Below, in pieces: positions 5,843-12,304 of a stretch of DNA of 19,213 bases (position 1 is the stretch's first letter; the number at the start of each line of letters is the position of its first letter). Source of the DNA: Lachnospiraceae bacterium (GTDB lineage Bacteria > Bacillota > Clostridia > Lachnospirales > Lachnospiraceae); the NCBI GenBank assembly GCA_022790905.1, contig JAAVYC010000102.1, positions 1 to 19,213 of the forward strand. Reading direction: 5' to 3'. Below the pieces are notes generated by a model. The model was not told the DNA's origin. It saw nothing but the letters and a program-made list of their open reading frames with translations, and searched no databases. Made by a program: the position numbers and the translations under genes.

Positions 5843-7807
5843 ATGAAAATCACATTAAAAGACGGAAGTGTAAAAGAATATGGAGAACCGATGAACGCTT
5901 ACGATATTGCGTTAGATATCAGCGAGGGATTGGCCAGAGCAGCCTGTGCCGTGGAAATTGACGGGGAAGTGAGAGATTTAAGAACCGTGATAGAACGGGA
6001 TTGCGAATTGAATATTTTGACATCGAAAGACGATGAGGGGATTCGCACAGTACGTCATACAGCTTCCCATGTGTTAGCGGAGGCGGTAAAAAGGATTTTT
6101 CCAAATGCAAAATTAGCGATCGGACCTTCCATTGATGAGGGATTTTATTACGATTTTGAGGCGGAGCCTTTTTCTAGAGAAGATTTGGATAAATTGGAAA
6201 AAGAAATGAAAAAGATTATTAAGGAAGGAAAACGTTTGGAGAAATTCACACTTCCAAGAGAAGAAGCGATTGCCTTTATGCGGGAAAAAGATGAGCCATA
6301 TAAAGTGGAATTGATTGAAGATTTGCCAGAAAATGCGAAGATTTCTTTTTATAAACAGGGCGAGGGATTCACCGATCTCTGTGCAGGTCCGCATTTGATG
6401 AATACAAAAGGAATCAAAGCGTTTAAATTGATTTCATCTTCTATGGCATATTGGAGAGGCGATTCTAATCGCGCACAACTTCAGCGTATCTATGGAACGG
6501 CTTTTGCGACAAAGGAGGAGCTGAATGCCTATTTGGAGCATCTGGAGGATATCAAGAAGAGAGATCACAATAAACTTGGCCGTGAAATGGAATTATTTAC
6601 GACTGTTGATGTGGTAGGTCAGGGACTTCCGCTGCTTATGCCAAAAGGTGTAAAAATGATTCAGATTTTACAGCGCTGGATTGAGGATTTAGAGGACAAT
6701 GAATGGGGTTATATCCGCACCAAGACTCCGCTTATGGCAAAATCCGATTTGTATAAAATTTCTGGCCATTGGGATCACTATAAGGAAGGAATGTTCGTAT
6801 TGGGAGATGAAGAAAAAGATAAAGAAGTCTTTGCTCTGCGTCCAATGACCTGCCCATTTCAATATTATGTTTATAAAAATTCACAACATTCTTACAGAGA
6901 ACTTCCACTGCGCTACGGTGAGACATCTACACTCTTTCGAAATGAAGATTCCGGTGAGATGCACGGTTTGACAAGAGTGCGTCAGTTTACGATTTCAGAG
7001 GGACATCTGATCGTCAGACCGGATCAGATGGTAGAGGAATTTAAAAATTGTATTGCATTGGCAAAATATTGTCTCTCAACGCTTGGACTTGAAGAAGATG
7101 TGACCTATCACCTCTCAAAGTGGGATCCGCAAAACCGTGAGAAATATATTGGAGAACCGGAAGTCTGGGAAGAGACACAGCAAAATATGCGAGATATGAT
7201 GAGAGAACTGGAAATTGATTTCGTGGAAGATGTGGGAGAAGCTGCATTTTACGGACCAAAAATTGACATCAATGCCAAAAATGTCTATGGAAAAGAAGAT
7301 ACCATGATTACAATTCAGTGGGATGCGCTTTTGGCAGAACAGTTTGATATGTATTATATCGATGCGAATGGAGATAAAGTGCGTCCTTATATTATCCATC
7401 GGACCTCTCTTGGATGTTATGAGAGAACACTGGCGTGGCTCATTGAAAAATATGCCGGAAAATTCCCAACTTGGCTCTGTCCAGAACAGGTGCGTGTGCT
7501 GCCAATTTCTGATAAATATGAAGCGTATGCAAAAGAGGTGGAAGCAGAACTTAAGAAAAATGGTGTATTAGTGACAGTCGATGTGCGCTCAGAAAAGATT
7601 GGATATAAGATTCGTGAGAGTCGGCTTGCGAAAGTGCCATATATGTTGGTTGTCGGTGAGAAAGAGGAGGCAGATAAAACGGTATCAGTTCGGAGTCGGT
7701 TTGCTGGGGATGAAGGAGTAAAACCACTCTCTGAGTTTATGGATCAAATCTGTCGGGAAATCCGAACAAAACAAATTCGTAAGGAAGAGGAAAAAGAAGG
7801 AAAGTAA
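5843..7807 (+). CDS. thrS: Threonyl-tRNA synthetase
   Basis: 654 residues, full length for bacterial ThrRS. The TGS domain is at about 1-62. The editing domain has HTASH (His72, His76) and CAGPH (Cys180, His184), the four residues that bind and clear mischarged serine. The class II core (about 245-540) has motif 2 near RYGETSTLFRNE and motif 3 at GCYERTLAWLIEKY. Predicted zinc ligands for threonine recognition are Cys337, His388 and His519. The anticodon-binding domain runs from about 545, with a basic tail. The segment around His388 reads TISEGHLI where many bacteria have DDAHIF, so this is a divergent but apparently intact clostridial type. GGAG at 5830-5833 supports the start. Expression should rise when tRNA-Thr is uncharged, through the upstream T-box; a terminator follows the stop. 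Confidence 0.97.
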   Translation: MKITLKDGSVKEYGEPMNAYDIALDISEGLARAACAVEIDGEVRDLRTVIERDCELNILTSKDDEGIRTVRHTASHVLAEAVKRIFPNAKLAIGPSIDEGFYYDFEAEPFSREDLDKLEKEMKKIIKEGKRLEKFTLPREEAIAFMREKDEPYKVELIEDLPENAKISFYKQGEGFTDLCAGPHLMNTKGIKAFKLISSSMAYWRGDSNRAQLQRIYGTAFATKEELNAYLEHLEDIKKRDHNKLGREMELFTTVDVVGQGLPLLMPKGVKMIQILQRWIEDLEDNEWGYIRTKTPLMAKSDLYKISGHWDHYKEGMFVLGDEEKDKEVFALRPMTCPFQYYVYKNSQHSYRELPLRYGETSTLFRNEDSGEMHGLTRVRQFTISEGHLIVRPDQMVEEFKNCIALAKYCLSTLGLEEDVTYHLSKWDPQNREKYIGEPEVWEETQQNMRDMMRELEIDFVEDVGEAAFYGPKIDINAKNVYGKEDTMITIQWDALLAEQFDMYYIDANGDKVRPYIIHRTSLGCYERTLAWLIEKYAGKFPTWLCPEQVRVLPISDKYEAYAKEVEAELKKNGVLVTVDVRSEKIGYKIRESRLAKVPYMLVVGEKEEADKTVSVRSRFAGDEGVKPLSEFMDQICREIRTKQIRKEEEKEGK

Positions 7808-7821
7808 GATAAAAAATCAAG

Positions 7822-7849
7822 AACCCCGTTGCTTGCAGCAGGGGTTTTT
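7822..7849 (+). terminator. Rho-independent terminator of thrS
   Basis: AACCCC (7822-7827) pairs with GGGGTT (7841-7846) across a 2-nt bulge and an inner TGCT/AGCA stem, followed by T at 7845-7849. It lies 14 nt after the thrS stop codon. Confidence 0.85.
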
Positions 7850-7914
7850 GACTCTCGCGGCATTTGTCAAATACCCATATAGATATGGCTATTTTTCTCA
7901 TTACTCGCGGGAAT

Positions 7915-7967
7915 AAATCTCCGCTTCTTTACACACCCTAGAGATGTATAAAGAAGAAAGGAGATTT
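7915..7967 (+). promoter_or_regulatory. Leader hairpin burying the ribosome site of the cysteine-rich gene
   Basis: Three stacked helices: AAATCTCC (7915-7922) with GGAGATTT (7960-7967), CTTCTTTA (7924-7931) with TAAAGAAG (7949-7956), and ACA (7933-7935) with TGT (7945-7947), around a 9-nt loop. The gene's Shine-Dalgarno AAAGGAG (7957-7963) is mostly inside the outer helix, 8 nt before ATG. The stem is followed by four more T, so it could also act as a terminator. Upstream, CCATA/TATGG (7875-7888) forms a smaller hairpin and CTCGCGG occurs twice (7854-7860, 7904-7910). Confidence 0.65.
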
Positions 7968-7971
7968 TTTT

Positions 7972-8286
7972 ATGACAAAATTAGAGTGTTCTGTTAAAAG
8001 TTGTGCCTACAATGAAGAACCTTACTGTTGTAAGGGAGATATCACAGTGGGTGGAAGCGAGGCAAAAAATACAAGTGAAACTTGTTGTTCAAGTTTTCAG
8101 GAAAAAACAAGGGACTGCGCTTGCAATTCAGTAGGACAAAAGAGCGAGGATATCGAGATCAATTGTAAAGCAGAGAAGTGTGTTCACAACGAAAATTGTA
8201 AATGTGATGCAAATCGTATTGGGATTGTCGGTGGTGTTGCAAAAGAATGTAAAGACACGCAATGTGCCAGCTTTTGTTGTCAATAA
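7972..8286 (+). CDS. 16-cysteine protein with two DUF1540-like repeats
   Basis: 104 residues with 16 cysteines at 6, 11, 19, 20, 38, 39, 49, 51, 65, 70, 76, 78, 93, 98, 102 and 103. The first half opens with LECSVKSCAYNEEPYCC and the second with INCKAEKCVHNENCKC. Each then has a short strand with a GG turn, an E-x-C-C or E-C element and C-x-S-F, which is the DUF1540 pattern duplicated. The cysteine spacing suggests metal (zinc or iron) binding, but the family's role is not established. There is no signal peptide or membrane helix, so it is probably cytoplasmic. AAAGGAG at 7957-7963 gives the start, though it is buried in a hairpin. A second structured leader separates it from the next gene. 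It could be a metal store, a redox protein or a spore protein; these are guesses. Confidence 0.85.
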   Translation: MTKLECSVKSCAYNEEPYCCKGDITVGGSEAKNTSETCCSSFQEKTRDCACNSVGQKSEDIEINCKAEKCVHNENCKCDANRIGIVGGVAKECKDTQCASFCCQ

Positions 8287-8305
8287 TTAGCAGTTAAAGG
8301 AGAAA

Positions 8306-8403
8306 CTTCACGAAAAATTCAGAATAGCCTCTTGTAAAAAGATGCTATTAGAAGTACAATAGGTTTATGTAATTGCAGTTGTACGAAAGAATTTTTCGTG
8401 GAG
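8306..8403 (+). promoter_or_regulatory. Three-way-junction leader burying the ribosome site of the phospholipase-like gene
   Basis: The outer stem pairs 8306-8320 with 8389-8403, 15 pairs including one G-T, with a perfect 12-bp core from CACGAAAAATTC. Inside are two hairpins: AATAGC (8323-8328)/GCTATT (8344-8349) extended by TCTT/AAGA, and GTACAA (8354-8359)/TTGTAC (8379-8384). The Shine-Dalgarno GGAG (8400-8403), 7 nt before the ATG at 8411, is in the outer stem. An orphan AAAGGAG at 8296-8302, with no start codon after it, sits just upstream. The 15-bp terminal inverted repeat could alternatively mark a small mobile element. Confidence 0.6.
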
Positions 8404-8410
8404 ATATTAC

Positions 8411-8992
8411 ATGAGAAAGAAGTCACATATTTCATTGGCAAAGGATATTGTTCACAGATCGGATGATGACTTGCTAAAAAAACACAAATGGGCTTTTTAT
8501 TTGGGAAGTATCCTGCCGGACATACAACCTTCCTTTTTATATAAAAAGCATGAATTTAGTGGGACCTTTGATCAGGTTTGTGAGAGAATCGGTTTACTCT
8601 CTGCTTTGCAGGGGGAAGATCGGAAACAAAAGACAAAATATTACAGGGATCTTGGACAAATTACGCATTACATTGCGGATTATTTTACTTTTCCACACAA
8701 TAAAGTATATCCGGGTAATCTAAAAGAGCATTGTTCCTATGAAGGGGAGCTAAAGCAGAGGTTGCTGAAATATTTAGAGACGAAAGAGGGTAGGGAAGAG
8801 CATTTGAAACAGATGGAATTTATCAGTTCCAAAGAGCTTTGTGACTTTGTGAAAAAAAACCACGAGGAATATTTGAAACGAAAGATAGGTATTGAGGAAG
8901 ATATTAGGCATATTGTATCATTAAATCACCAAGTGGTAGAGGGGATTAAGCAGCTTGTAGAAAAGGGAGGAGAACATTGGTTAAAGAAATAG
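8411..8992 (+). CDS. Zinc-dependent phospholipase C family protein
   Basis: 193 residues with the metal-ligand pattern of this family: His6 in KSHISLA, Asp37 in LGSILPD, His47, then H-Y-I-A-D-Y-F-T-F-P-H (His86, Asp90, His96) and H-C-S-Y-E (His107, Glu111). The classical enzymes hydrolyse phospholipid head groups. Many clostridial homologues like this one lack a signal peptide and are untested, so activity and substrate are uncertain. The second half is helical and charged. It overlaps nothing upstream but ends 1 nt before lgt, suggesting translational coupling and a link to membrane lipid handling. Its ribosome site is buried in the leader structure at 8306-8403. Confidence 0.82.
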   Translation: MRKKSHISLAKDIVHRSDDDLLKKHKWAFYLGSILPDIQPSFLYKKHEFSGTFDQVCERIGLLSALQGEDRKQKTKYYRDLGQITHYIADYFTFPHNKVYPGNLKEHCSYEGELKQRLLKYLETKEGREEHLKQMEFISSKELCDFVKKNHEEYLKRKIGIEEDIRHIVSLNHQVVEGIKQLVEKGGEHWLKK

Positions 8993-8993
8993 G

Positions 8994-9893
8994 ATGTTTG
9001 GTAATTCTGCAACTGTAAAAAATGTATCAATGAATTGGAGTATTCGTTTTCCACATTTAAATATTTATTTGGAACATGTAGGAAAAAATTTTGAAGTCTT
9101 TGGAATTTCAATCGCATACTATGGTTTGATTATTGCAGCTGGTATGTTAGCAGGAATTCTGATGGCTACATATGAGGCCAAAAGAACGGGACAGAATCCG
9201 GATGATTATTTTGATTTAGCAATTTTTGCGATATTCTTTTCTGTAATTGGGGCAAGAATTTATTATGTCATATTTTCATGGGATTCATATAAAAATAATC
9301 TGTGGAATGTTTTTAATTTGCGTCAAGGTGGACTTGCGATCTATGGAGGCGTGATTGCTGCAATTATTACCACACTTGTCTTTGCGAGGTTAAAAAAGCT
9401 TTCTTTTCCAAAATTGGCAGATACTGCTATACTAGGATTGATTTTGGGACAGATAATAGGAAGGTGGGGGAATTTTTTTAACCGTGAAGCATTTGGGGGT
9501 TACACAGATGGACTTTTGGCGATGCAGTTACCGGTAGATGCGGTAAGAAGCGGTGATATTTCAATAGATCTGGCGGAACATATCATAGAGCTAAATGGAA
9601 TTTCCTATATTCAGGTACACCCTACATTTTTGTATGAATCGCTTTGGAATTTAGGTGTCTTAGTGATTCTGCTGCTGGTGAGACGTCATAAAAAATTTGA
9701 CGGGGAAATTATACTGTTGTATTTGGCAGGTTATGGGATTGGGAGGTTTTGGATTGAGGGACTTAGAACTGATCAGTTATTGCTCCCTTCTACAGAGATT
9801 GCCGTATCGCAGTTGCTAGCAGGTATTTTGGTGATTGTTTCAGTGGTAATGCTAGTTTTACTCAATCGAAAAAAGATTCGGAGTAGGAGATAA
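8994..9893 (+). CDS. lgt: Prolipoprotein diacylglyceryl transferase
   Basis: 299 residues, an integral membrane enzyme moving diacylglyceryl from phosphatidylglycerol to the lipobox cysteine of prolipoproteins. The signature GRWGNFFNREAFGG is at 156-169 (Arg157, Asn160, Glu165), followed by QVHPTFLYES (His209, Glu215) and GRFWIEGLR at 250-258, with about seven membrane helices. The G-x-x-x-H-G-G region of E. coli Lgt (His103) reads GGLAIYGG (Tyr117), as I recall for other clostridial enzymes. The ATG at 8994 is 1 nt after the previous stop and its nearest ribosome site (GGAGGAG, 8966-8972) is 21 nt away, so reinitiation is likely. The alternative ATG at 9030 gives a more usual N terminus (MNWSIRFP) but has no ribosome site either. 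Confidence 0.94.
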   Translation: MFGNSATVKNVSMNWSIRFPHLNIYLEHVGKNFEVFGISIAYYGLIIAAGMLAGILMATYEAKRTGQNPDDYFDLAIFAIFFSVIGARIYYVIFSWDSYKNNLWNVFNLRQGGLAIYGGVIAAIITTLVFARLKKLSFPKLADTAILGLILGQIIGRWGNFFNREAFGGYTDGLLAMQLPVDAVRSGDISIDLAEHIIELNGISYIQVHPTFLYESLWNLGVLVILLLVRRHKKFDGEIILLYLAGYGIGRFWIEGLRTDQLLLPSTEIAVSQLLAGILVIVSVVMLVLLNRKKIRSRR

Positions 9894-9919
9894 CAGCAGT
9901 TTGAGCGGGAGAGGCGAGG

Positions 9920-10105
9920 ATGCAGAGAAAAGAAATATTGCGCAATCAAATCGAAAGAACTAGGAGAAAGCTAGATTTCGCACTTGCGTCTGGATCAGAT
10001 GTAAAAAATTATTATCAGATCAGCGTAGAGTTAGATGAGATGATAGAAAAGTACATTGATTTATGTGAAGAAGAAAAAGTAGAAAAGAAAATAAGTTGCC
10101 TGTAA
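9920..10105 (+). CDS. Spo0E-like sporulation regulatory protein
   Basis: 61 residues, the typical size of Spo0E-family aspartyl-phosphate phosphatases. It is a two-helix hairpin: helix 1 at about 3-24 (IERTRRKLDFAL), a short turn, and helix 2 carrying the signature SVELDEMIEKY at 35-45. Spo0E proteins bind phosphorylated Spo0A and remove its phosphate, delaying sporulation; the family signature is clear, but the target in this organism is inferred. GGGAGAGG at 9908-9915 supports the start. It lies 26 nt after lgt and is followed by a strong terminator that separates this unit from the dcw cluster. The cytoplasmic product supports a spore-forming host. Confidence 0.85.
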   Translation: MQRKEILRNQIERTRRKLDFALASGSDVKNYYQISVELDEMIEKYIDLCEEEKVEKKISCL

Positions 10106-10120
10106 AAAATCAGGAGAAAG

Positions 10121-10156
10121 ATATCTCAAGGTGTAAGAGCCTTGAGATATTTTTTT
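10121..10156 (+). terminator. Rho-independent terminator after the Spo0E-like gene
   Basis: The 11-bp perfect stem ATATCTCAAGG (10121-10131)/CCTTGAGATAT (10140-10150) has an 8-nt loop, then T at 10150-10156. It closes the lgt-side unit before the mraZ promoter region. Confidence 0.92.
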
Positions 10157-10203
10157 ATGATATCAGAAATCCAAAAGGAATTTCCTTATGATTTAAGACG
10201 TTT

Positions 10204-10232
10204 TTGACATTCCATTTATTTCCAATTATTAA
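10204..10232 (+). promoter_or_regulatory. Sigma-A promoter of the dcw cluster
   Basis: A consensus TTGACA (10204-10209), a 17-bp spacer and TATTAA (10227-10232), giving a start near 10240 and a leader of about 140 nt. A second candidate is TATAAA at 10281-10286 with TTGTAC (10256-10261) at a long 19-bp spacing; its -10 runs into the first MraZ repeat. The palindrome AAGGAA-T-TTCCTT (10175-10187) lies upstream and may be an operator. Confidence 0.65.
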
Positions 10233-10284
10233 TTTTTCATAGTAAAACTTGCTTTTTGTACCTTGGTGGAGTAGAATGAGTATA

Positions 10285-10324
10285 AAAGTGGGTGAAAGTG
10301 GTGAGTAGTGGTACAAAGTGGTGG
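10285..10324 (+). promoter_or_regulatory. MraZ operator: four direct repeats with 10-bp period
   Basis: Four consecutive decamers begin at 10285, 10295, 10305 and 10315: AAAGTGGGTG, AAAGTGGTGA, GTAGTGGTAC and AAAGTGGTGG. All share the core AGTGG in the same phase, so they face one side of the helix. Characterised MraZ proteins bind tandem TGGG- or AAAGTG-type repeats ahead of their own operon and repress it. The spacing and position, 58 bp before the mraZ start, fit that role. Confidence 0.82.
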
Positions 10325-10348
10325 ATAAGTTGATAACTTTGTGGATAA
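10320..10348 (-). promoter_or_regulatory. Pair of DnaA boxes upstream of mraZ
   Basis: The complement of 10340-10348 is TTATCCACA, the exact DnaA 9-mer. The complement of 10320-10328 is TTATCCACC, one base off. Both have the same orientation and are 20 bp apart, two helical turns. They abut and slightly overlap the last MraZ repeat and enclose the inverted repeat AAGTT-GAT-AACTT (10327-10339). Confidence 0.6.
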
Positions 10349-10381
10349 CTCAAAAAGCCACGGTGGGTAGGTGAGTGTCAT

Positions 10382-10813
10382 ATGTTCATGGGAGAATACA
10401 ATCATACAATCGATGCAAAGGGCAGGATGATTGTTCCATCCAAATTCAGGGAACAGTTGGGCAATGAGTTTGTTGTTACCAAGGGGTTGGATGGATGCTT
10501 ATTTGTATATCCGACGGAAGAATGGCACAATATCGAGGAAAAATTCCGAAATGTCCCACTTACCACAAAAGATGCCAGAAAATTCTCTAGGTTTTTCTTT
10601 GCAGGTGCGGCAACTTGTGAGGTGGACAAACAAGGAAGAATTTTATTGCCACCCATTTTGAGAGAATTTGCTGATATACAAAAGGATGTTGTTTCCGTTG
10701 GAGTTTTAAATCGTATTGAGATTTGGAGCAAAGACAGATGGATTGACAGCAATACATATGATGATATGGAAGAAATTGCGGAACACATGGCTGATTTGGG
10801 TCTAAGCATTTAA
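10382..10813 (+). CDS. mraZ: Transcriptional regulator MraZ
   Basis: 143 residues, the standard length. Two SpoVT/AbrB-like half domains carry the family's repeated motif: DAKGRMIVPSKFRE at 11-24, and DKQGRILLPPILREF in the second half. The N terminus MFMGEY-HTID is typical. MraZ forms ring oligomers that bind repeated boxes upstream of its own gene and repress the division and cell-wall cluster; the four repeats at 10285-10324 match this. The start is supported by AGGTGAG (10367-10373). It heads the cluster, 11 nt before rsmH. Confidence 0.96.
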   Translation: MFMGEYNHTIDAKGRMIVPSKFREQLGNEFVVTKGLDGCLFVYPTEEWHNIEEKFRNVPLTTKDARKFSRFFFAGAATCEVDKQGRILLPPILREFADIQKDVVSVGVLNRIEIWSKDRWIDSNTYDDMEEIAEHMADLGLSI

Positions 10814-10824
10814 CGGAGGCAGAT

Positions 10825-11766
10825 ATGGAATTTCATCACAAATCGGTACTATTGGAAGAAACGCTTGAAAATTTAAACATCAAACCGAGTGGAATTTATG
10901 TGGATGGCACTTTGGGCGGTGCTGGACATGCAATGGAAGTGGTGAAAAGGCTTACAGAATCCGGCAGGTTCGTTGGTTTAGACCAGGATGCGGATGCTAT
11001 TGAAATATCGAGAGAGAGGCTAAAAGAATTTGGTGACAGAGTATCAATCGTGAGGAGTAATTATTGCAATTTACGGCAGGAGTTGCAAAGACTCGGAATC
11101 GAAAGTGTGGATGGTATACTGTTAGATCTTGGAGTTTCCTCTTTTCAATTGGATACGCCGCAGAGAGGTTTTACATATCGCGAGGGAAATGCTCCACTTG
11201 ACATGAGAATGGATCAAAGAAACAGTCAGACAGCAAAAGACATCGTGAATGGATACAGCGAAAAAGAACTATATCGAATCATCAAAGATTTAGGAGAAGA
11301 TAAATTTGCCAAAAATATTGCCAGAAATATTGTGGCAACTAGAGTACAAAAGAGCATTGAGACAACAGGGGAATTGGCAGAGATTATCAGGGATTCTATT
11401 CCAAAAAAAATTCAGGCACAGGGAGGTCATCCGGCAAAACGGACATTTCAGGCAATTCGTATTGAATTAAATCGGGAATTAGAAGTATTGCAAGATACTC
11501 TTGATGAAATGATTGATCTTTTGAATGAAGGTGGGAGGATTTGTATTATTACATTCCATTCGTTGGAGGATCGAATTGTAAAAACGACTTTTAAGAAAAA
11601 TGAAAATCCATGTACTTGTCCAAGCAACTTTCCGGTTTGCGTATGTGGGAAAAAGAGCAAAGGAAGAATCATCACAAAAAAGCCAATTTTGCCAGGAGAG
11701 AGGGAATTAGAAGACAATTCTCGTTCTAAAAGTGCGAAATTGAGGGTGTTTGAAAAGGGAAAATGA
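10825..11766 (+). CDS. rsmH: 16S rRNA (cytosine-1402-N4)-methyltransferase
   Basis: 313 residues, also known as MraW. DGTLGGAGH at 27-35 is the S-adenosylmethionine loop and LDQD at 52-55 the acidic ribose-binding strand. GILLDLGVSS and FHSLEDRIVK are conserved family motifs, and the C-terminal part has a CTCPSNFPVCVCG cluster followed by a basic RIITKKPI stretch. The enzyme methylates N4 of C1402 in the ribosomal P site. Its place after mraZ is near universal in dcw clusters. CGGAGG (10813-10818) gives a clear ribosome site 6 nt from ATG. The next gene starts 44 nt downstream. Confidence 0.97.
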   Translation: MEFHHKSVLLEETLENLNIKPSGIYVDGTLGGAGHAMEVVKRLTESGRFVGLDQDADAIEISRERLKEFGDRVSIVRSNYCNLRQELQRLGIESVDGILLDLGVSSFQLDTPQRGFTYREGNAPLDMRMDQRNSQTAKDIVNGYSEKELYRIIKDLGEDKFAKNIARNIVATRVQKSIETTGELAEIIRDSIPKKIQAQGGHPAKRTFQAIRIELNRELEVLQDTLDEMIDLLNEGGRICIITFHSLEDRIVKTTFKKNENPCTCPSNFPVCVCGKKSKGRIITKKPILPGERELEDNSRSKSAKLRVFEKGK

Positions 11767-11810
11767 CAACAGAGGTTTGACAATAAGTTTTGGGGAAGTA
11801 AGGTGTTAGG

Positions 11811-12287
11811 ATGGAACAAAAAAGATATGATATCTACATAGATGGTAATACAGTCCGAAAAAGAAAAATAGAGTCAGATGAGCAGCAAAGGAGGAGAACG
11901 AGCGAGCGCGAAGAACAGCGCGCAAAAAACCGTAAAATAGCAAAGCGCAACCAGGCACGTGAGATGCGCATGAATCGCAGATCTGTGCTATTTTTGTCTG
12001 CTTCAGTGGGCGTGACTTGTTTTGTCTGTGCGGCATACATCAATTTACAGTCAAAAGTCACGGCACACATGAAAAATATTTCTTCTTTGGAGAAAGAAAT
12101 TGCAGATCTAAAGACAGAAAATGATACGACGATAAAAAGAATCAACACTTCGATTGATTTAAATGATATTAAAAAGCGGGCAATGAGCGAGCTAGGGATG
12201 GTTTATGCCGCAGAGGGACAAATATCTTACTATGACATAGAAGACGAAGATTATATGATGCAGTATGAAAAGATATCTGAAAATTAG
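11811..12287 (+). CDS. ftsL: FtsL-like cell-division protein
   Basis: 158 residues with FtsL/DivIC architecture: a long, very basic and acidic cytoplasmic tail (1-56, rich in Arg, Lys and Glu), one membrane helix at about 58-79, an extracellular coiled coil with leucine heptads at about 80-112 (ISSLEKEIADLKTEND), and the DIKKRAMSELGMVYA element that ends this family's coiled coil. FtsL links FtsB/DivIC to the septal synthase pair FtsW and FtsI. FtsL sequences diverge quickly, so the name rests on topology and position between rsmH and the first PBP. The cytoplasmic tail is longer than in E. coli. The ribosome site is modest (AAGG, 11799-11802, or GTTAGG next to ATG). Confidence 0.82.
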   Translation: MEQKRYDIYIDGNTVRKRKIESDEQQRRRTSEREEQRAKNRKIAKRNQAREMRMNRRSVLFLSASVGVTCFVCAAYINLQSKVTAHMKNISSLEKEIADLKTENDTTIKRINTSIDLNDIKKRAMSELGMVYAAEGQISYYDIEDEDYMMQYEKISEN

Positions 12288-12304
12288 GACAAGTAGGTGA
12301 AAGT

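Noticed and set aside
7854..7910. CTCGCGG direct repeats as attachment sites of a mobile element
   Set aside because: Only 7 bp are shared, the 43 nt between them hold no gene, and no integrase is nearby.
8306..8403. Intrinsic terminator of the cysteine-rich gene
   Set aside because: The outer arms are about 68 nt apart and no T-run follows the 3' arm (GGAGATATTAC); a simple terminator does not look like this.
10285..10348. CRISPR or tandem-repeat array
   Set aside because: The repeat unit is 10 bp without spacers and sits in the mraZ promoter region, where MraZ boxes are expected.
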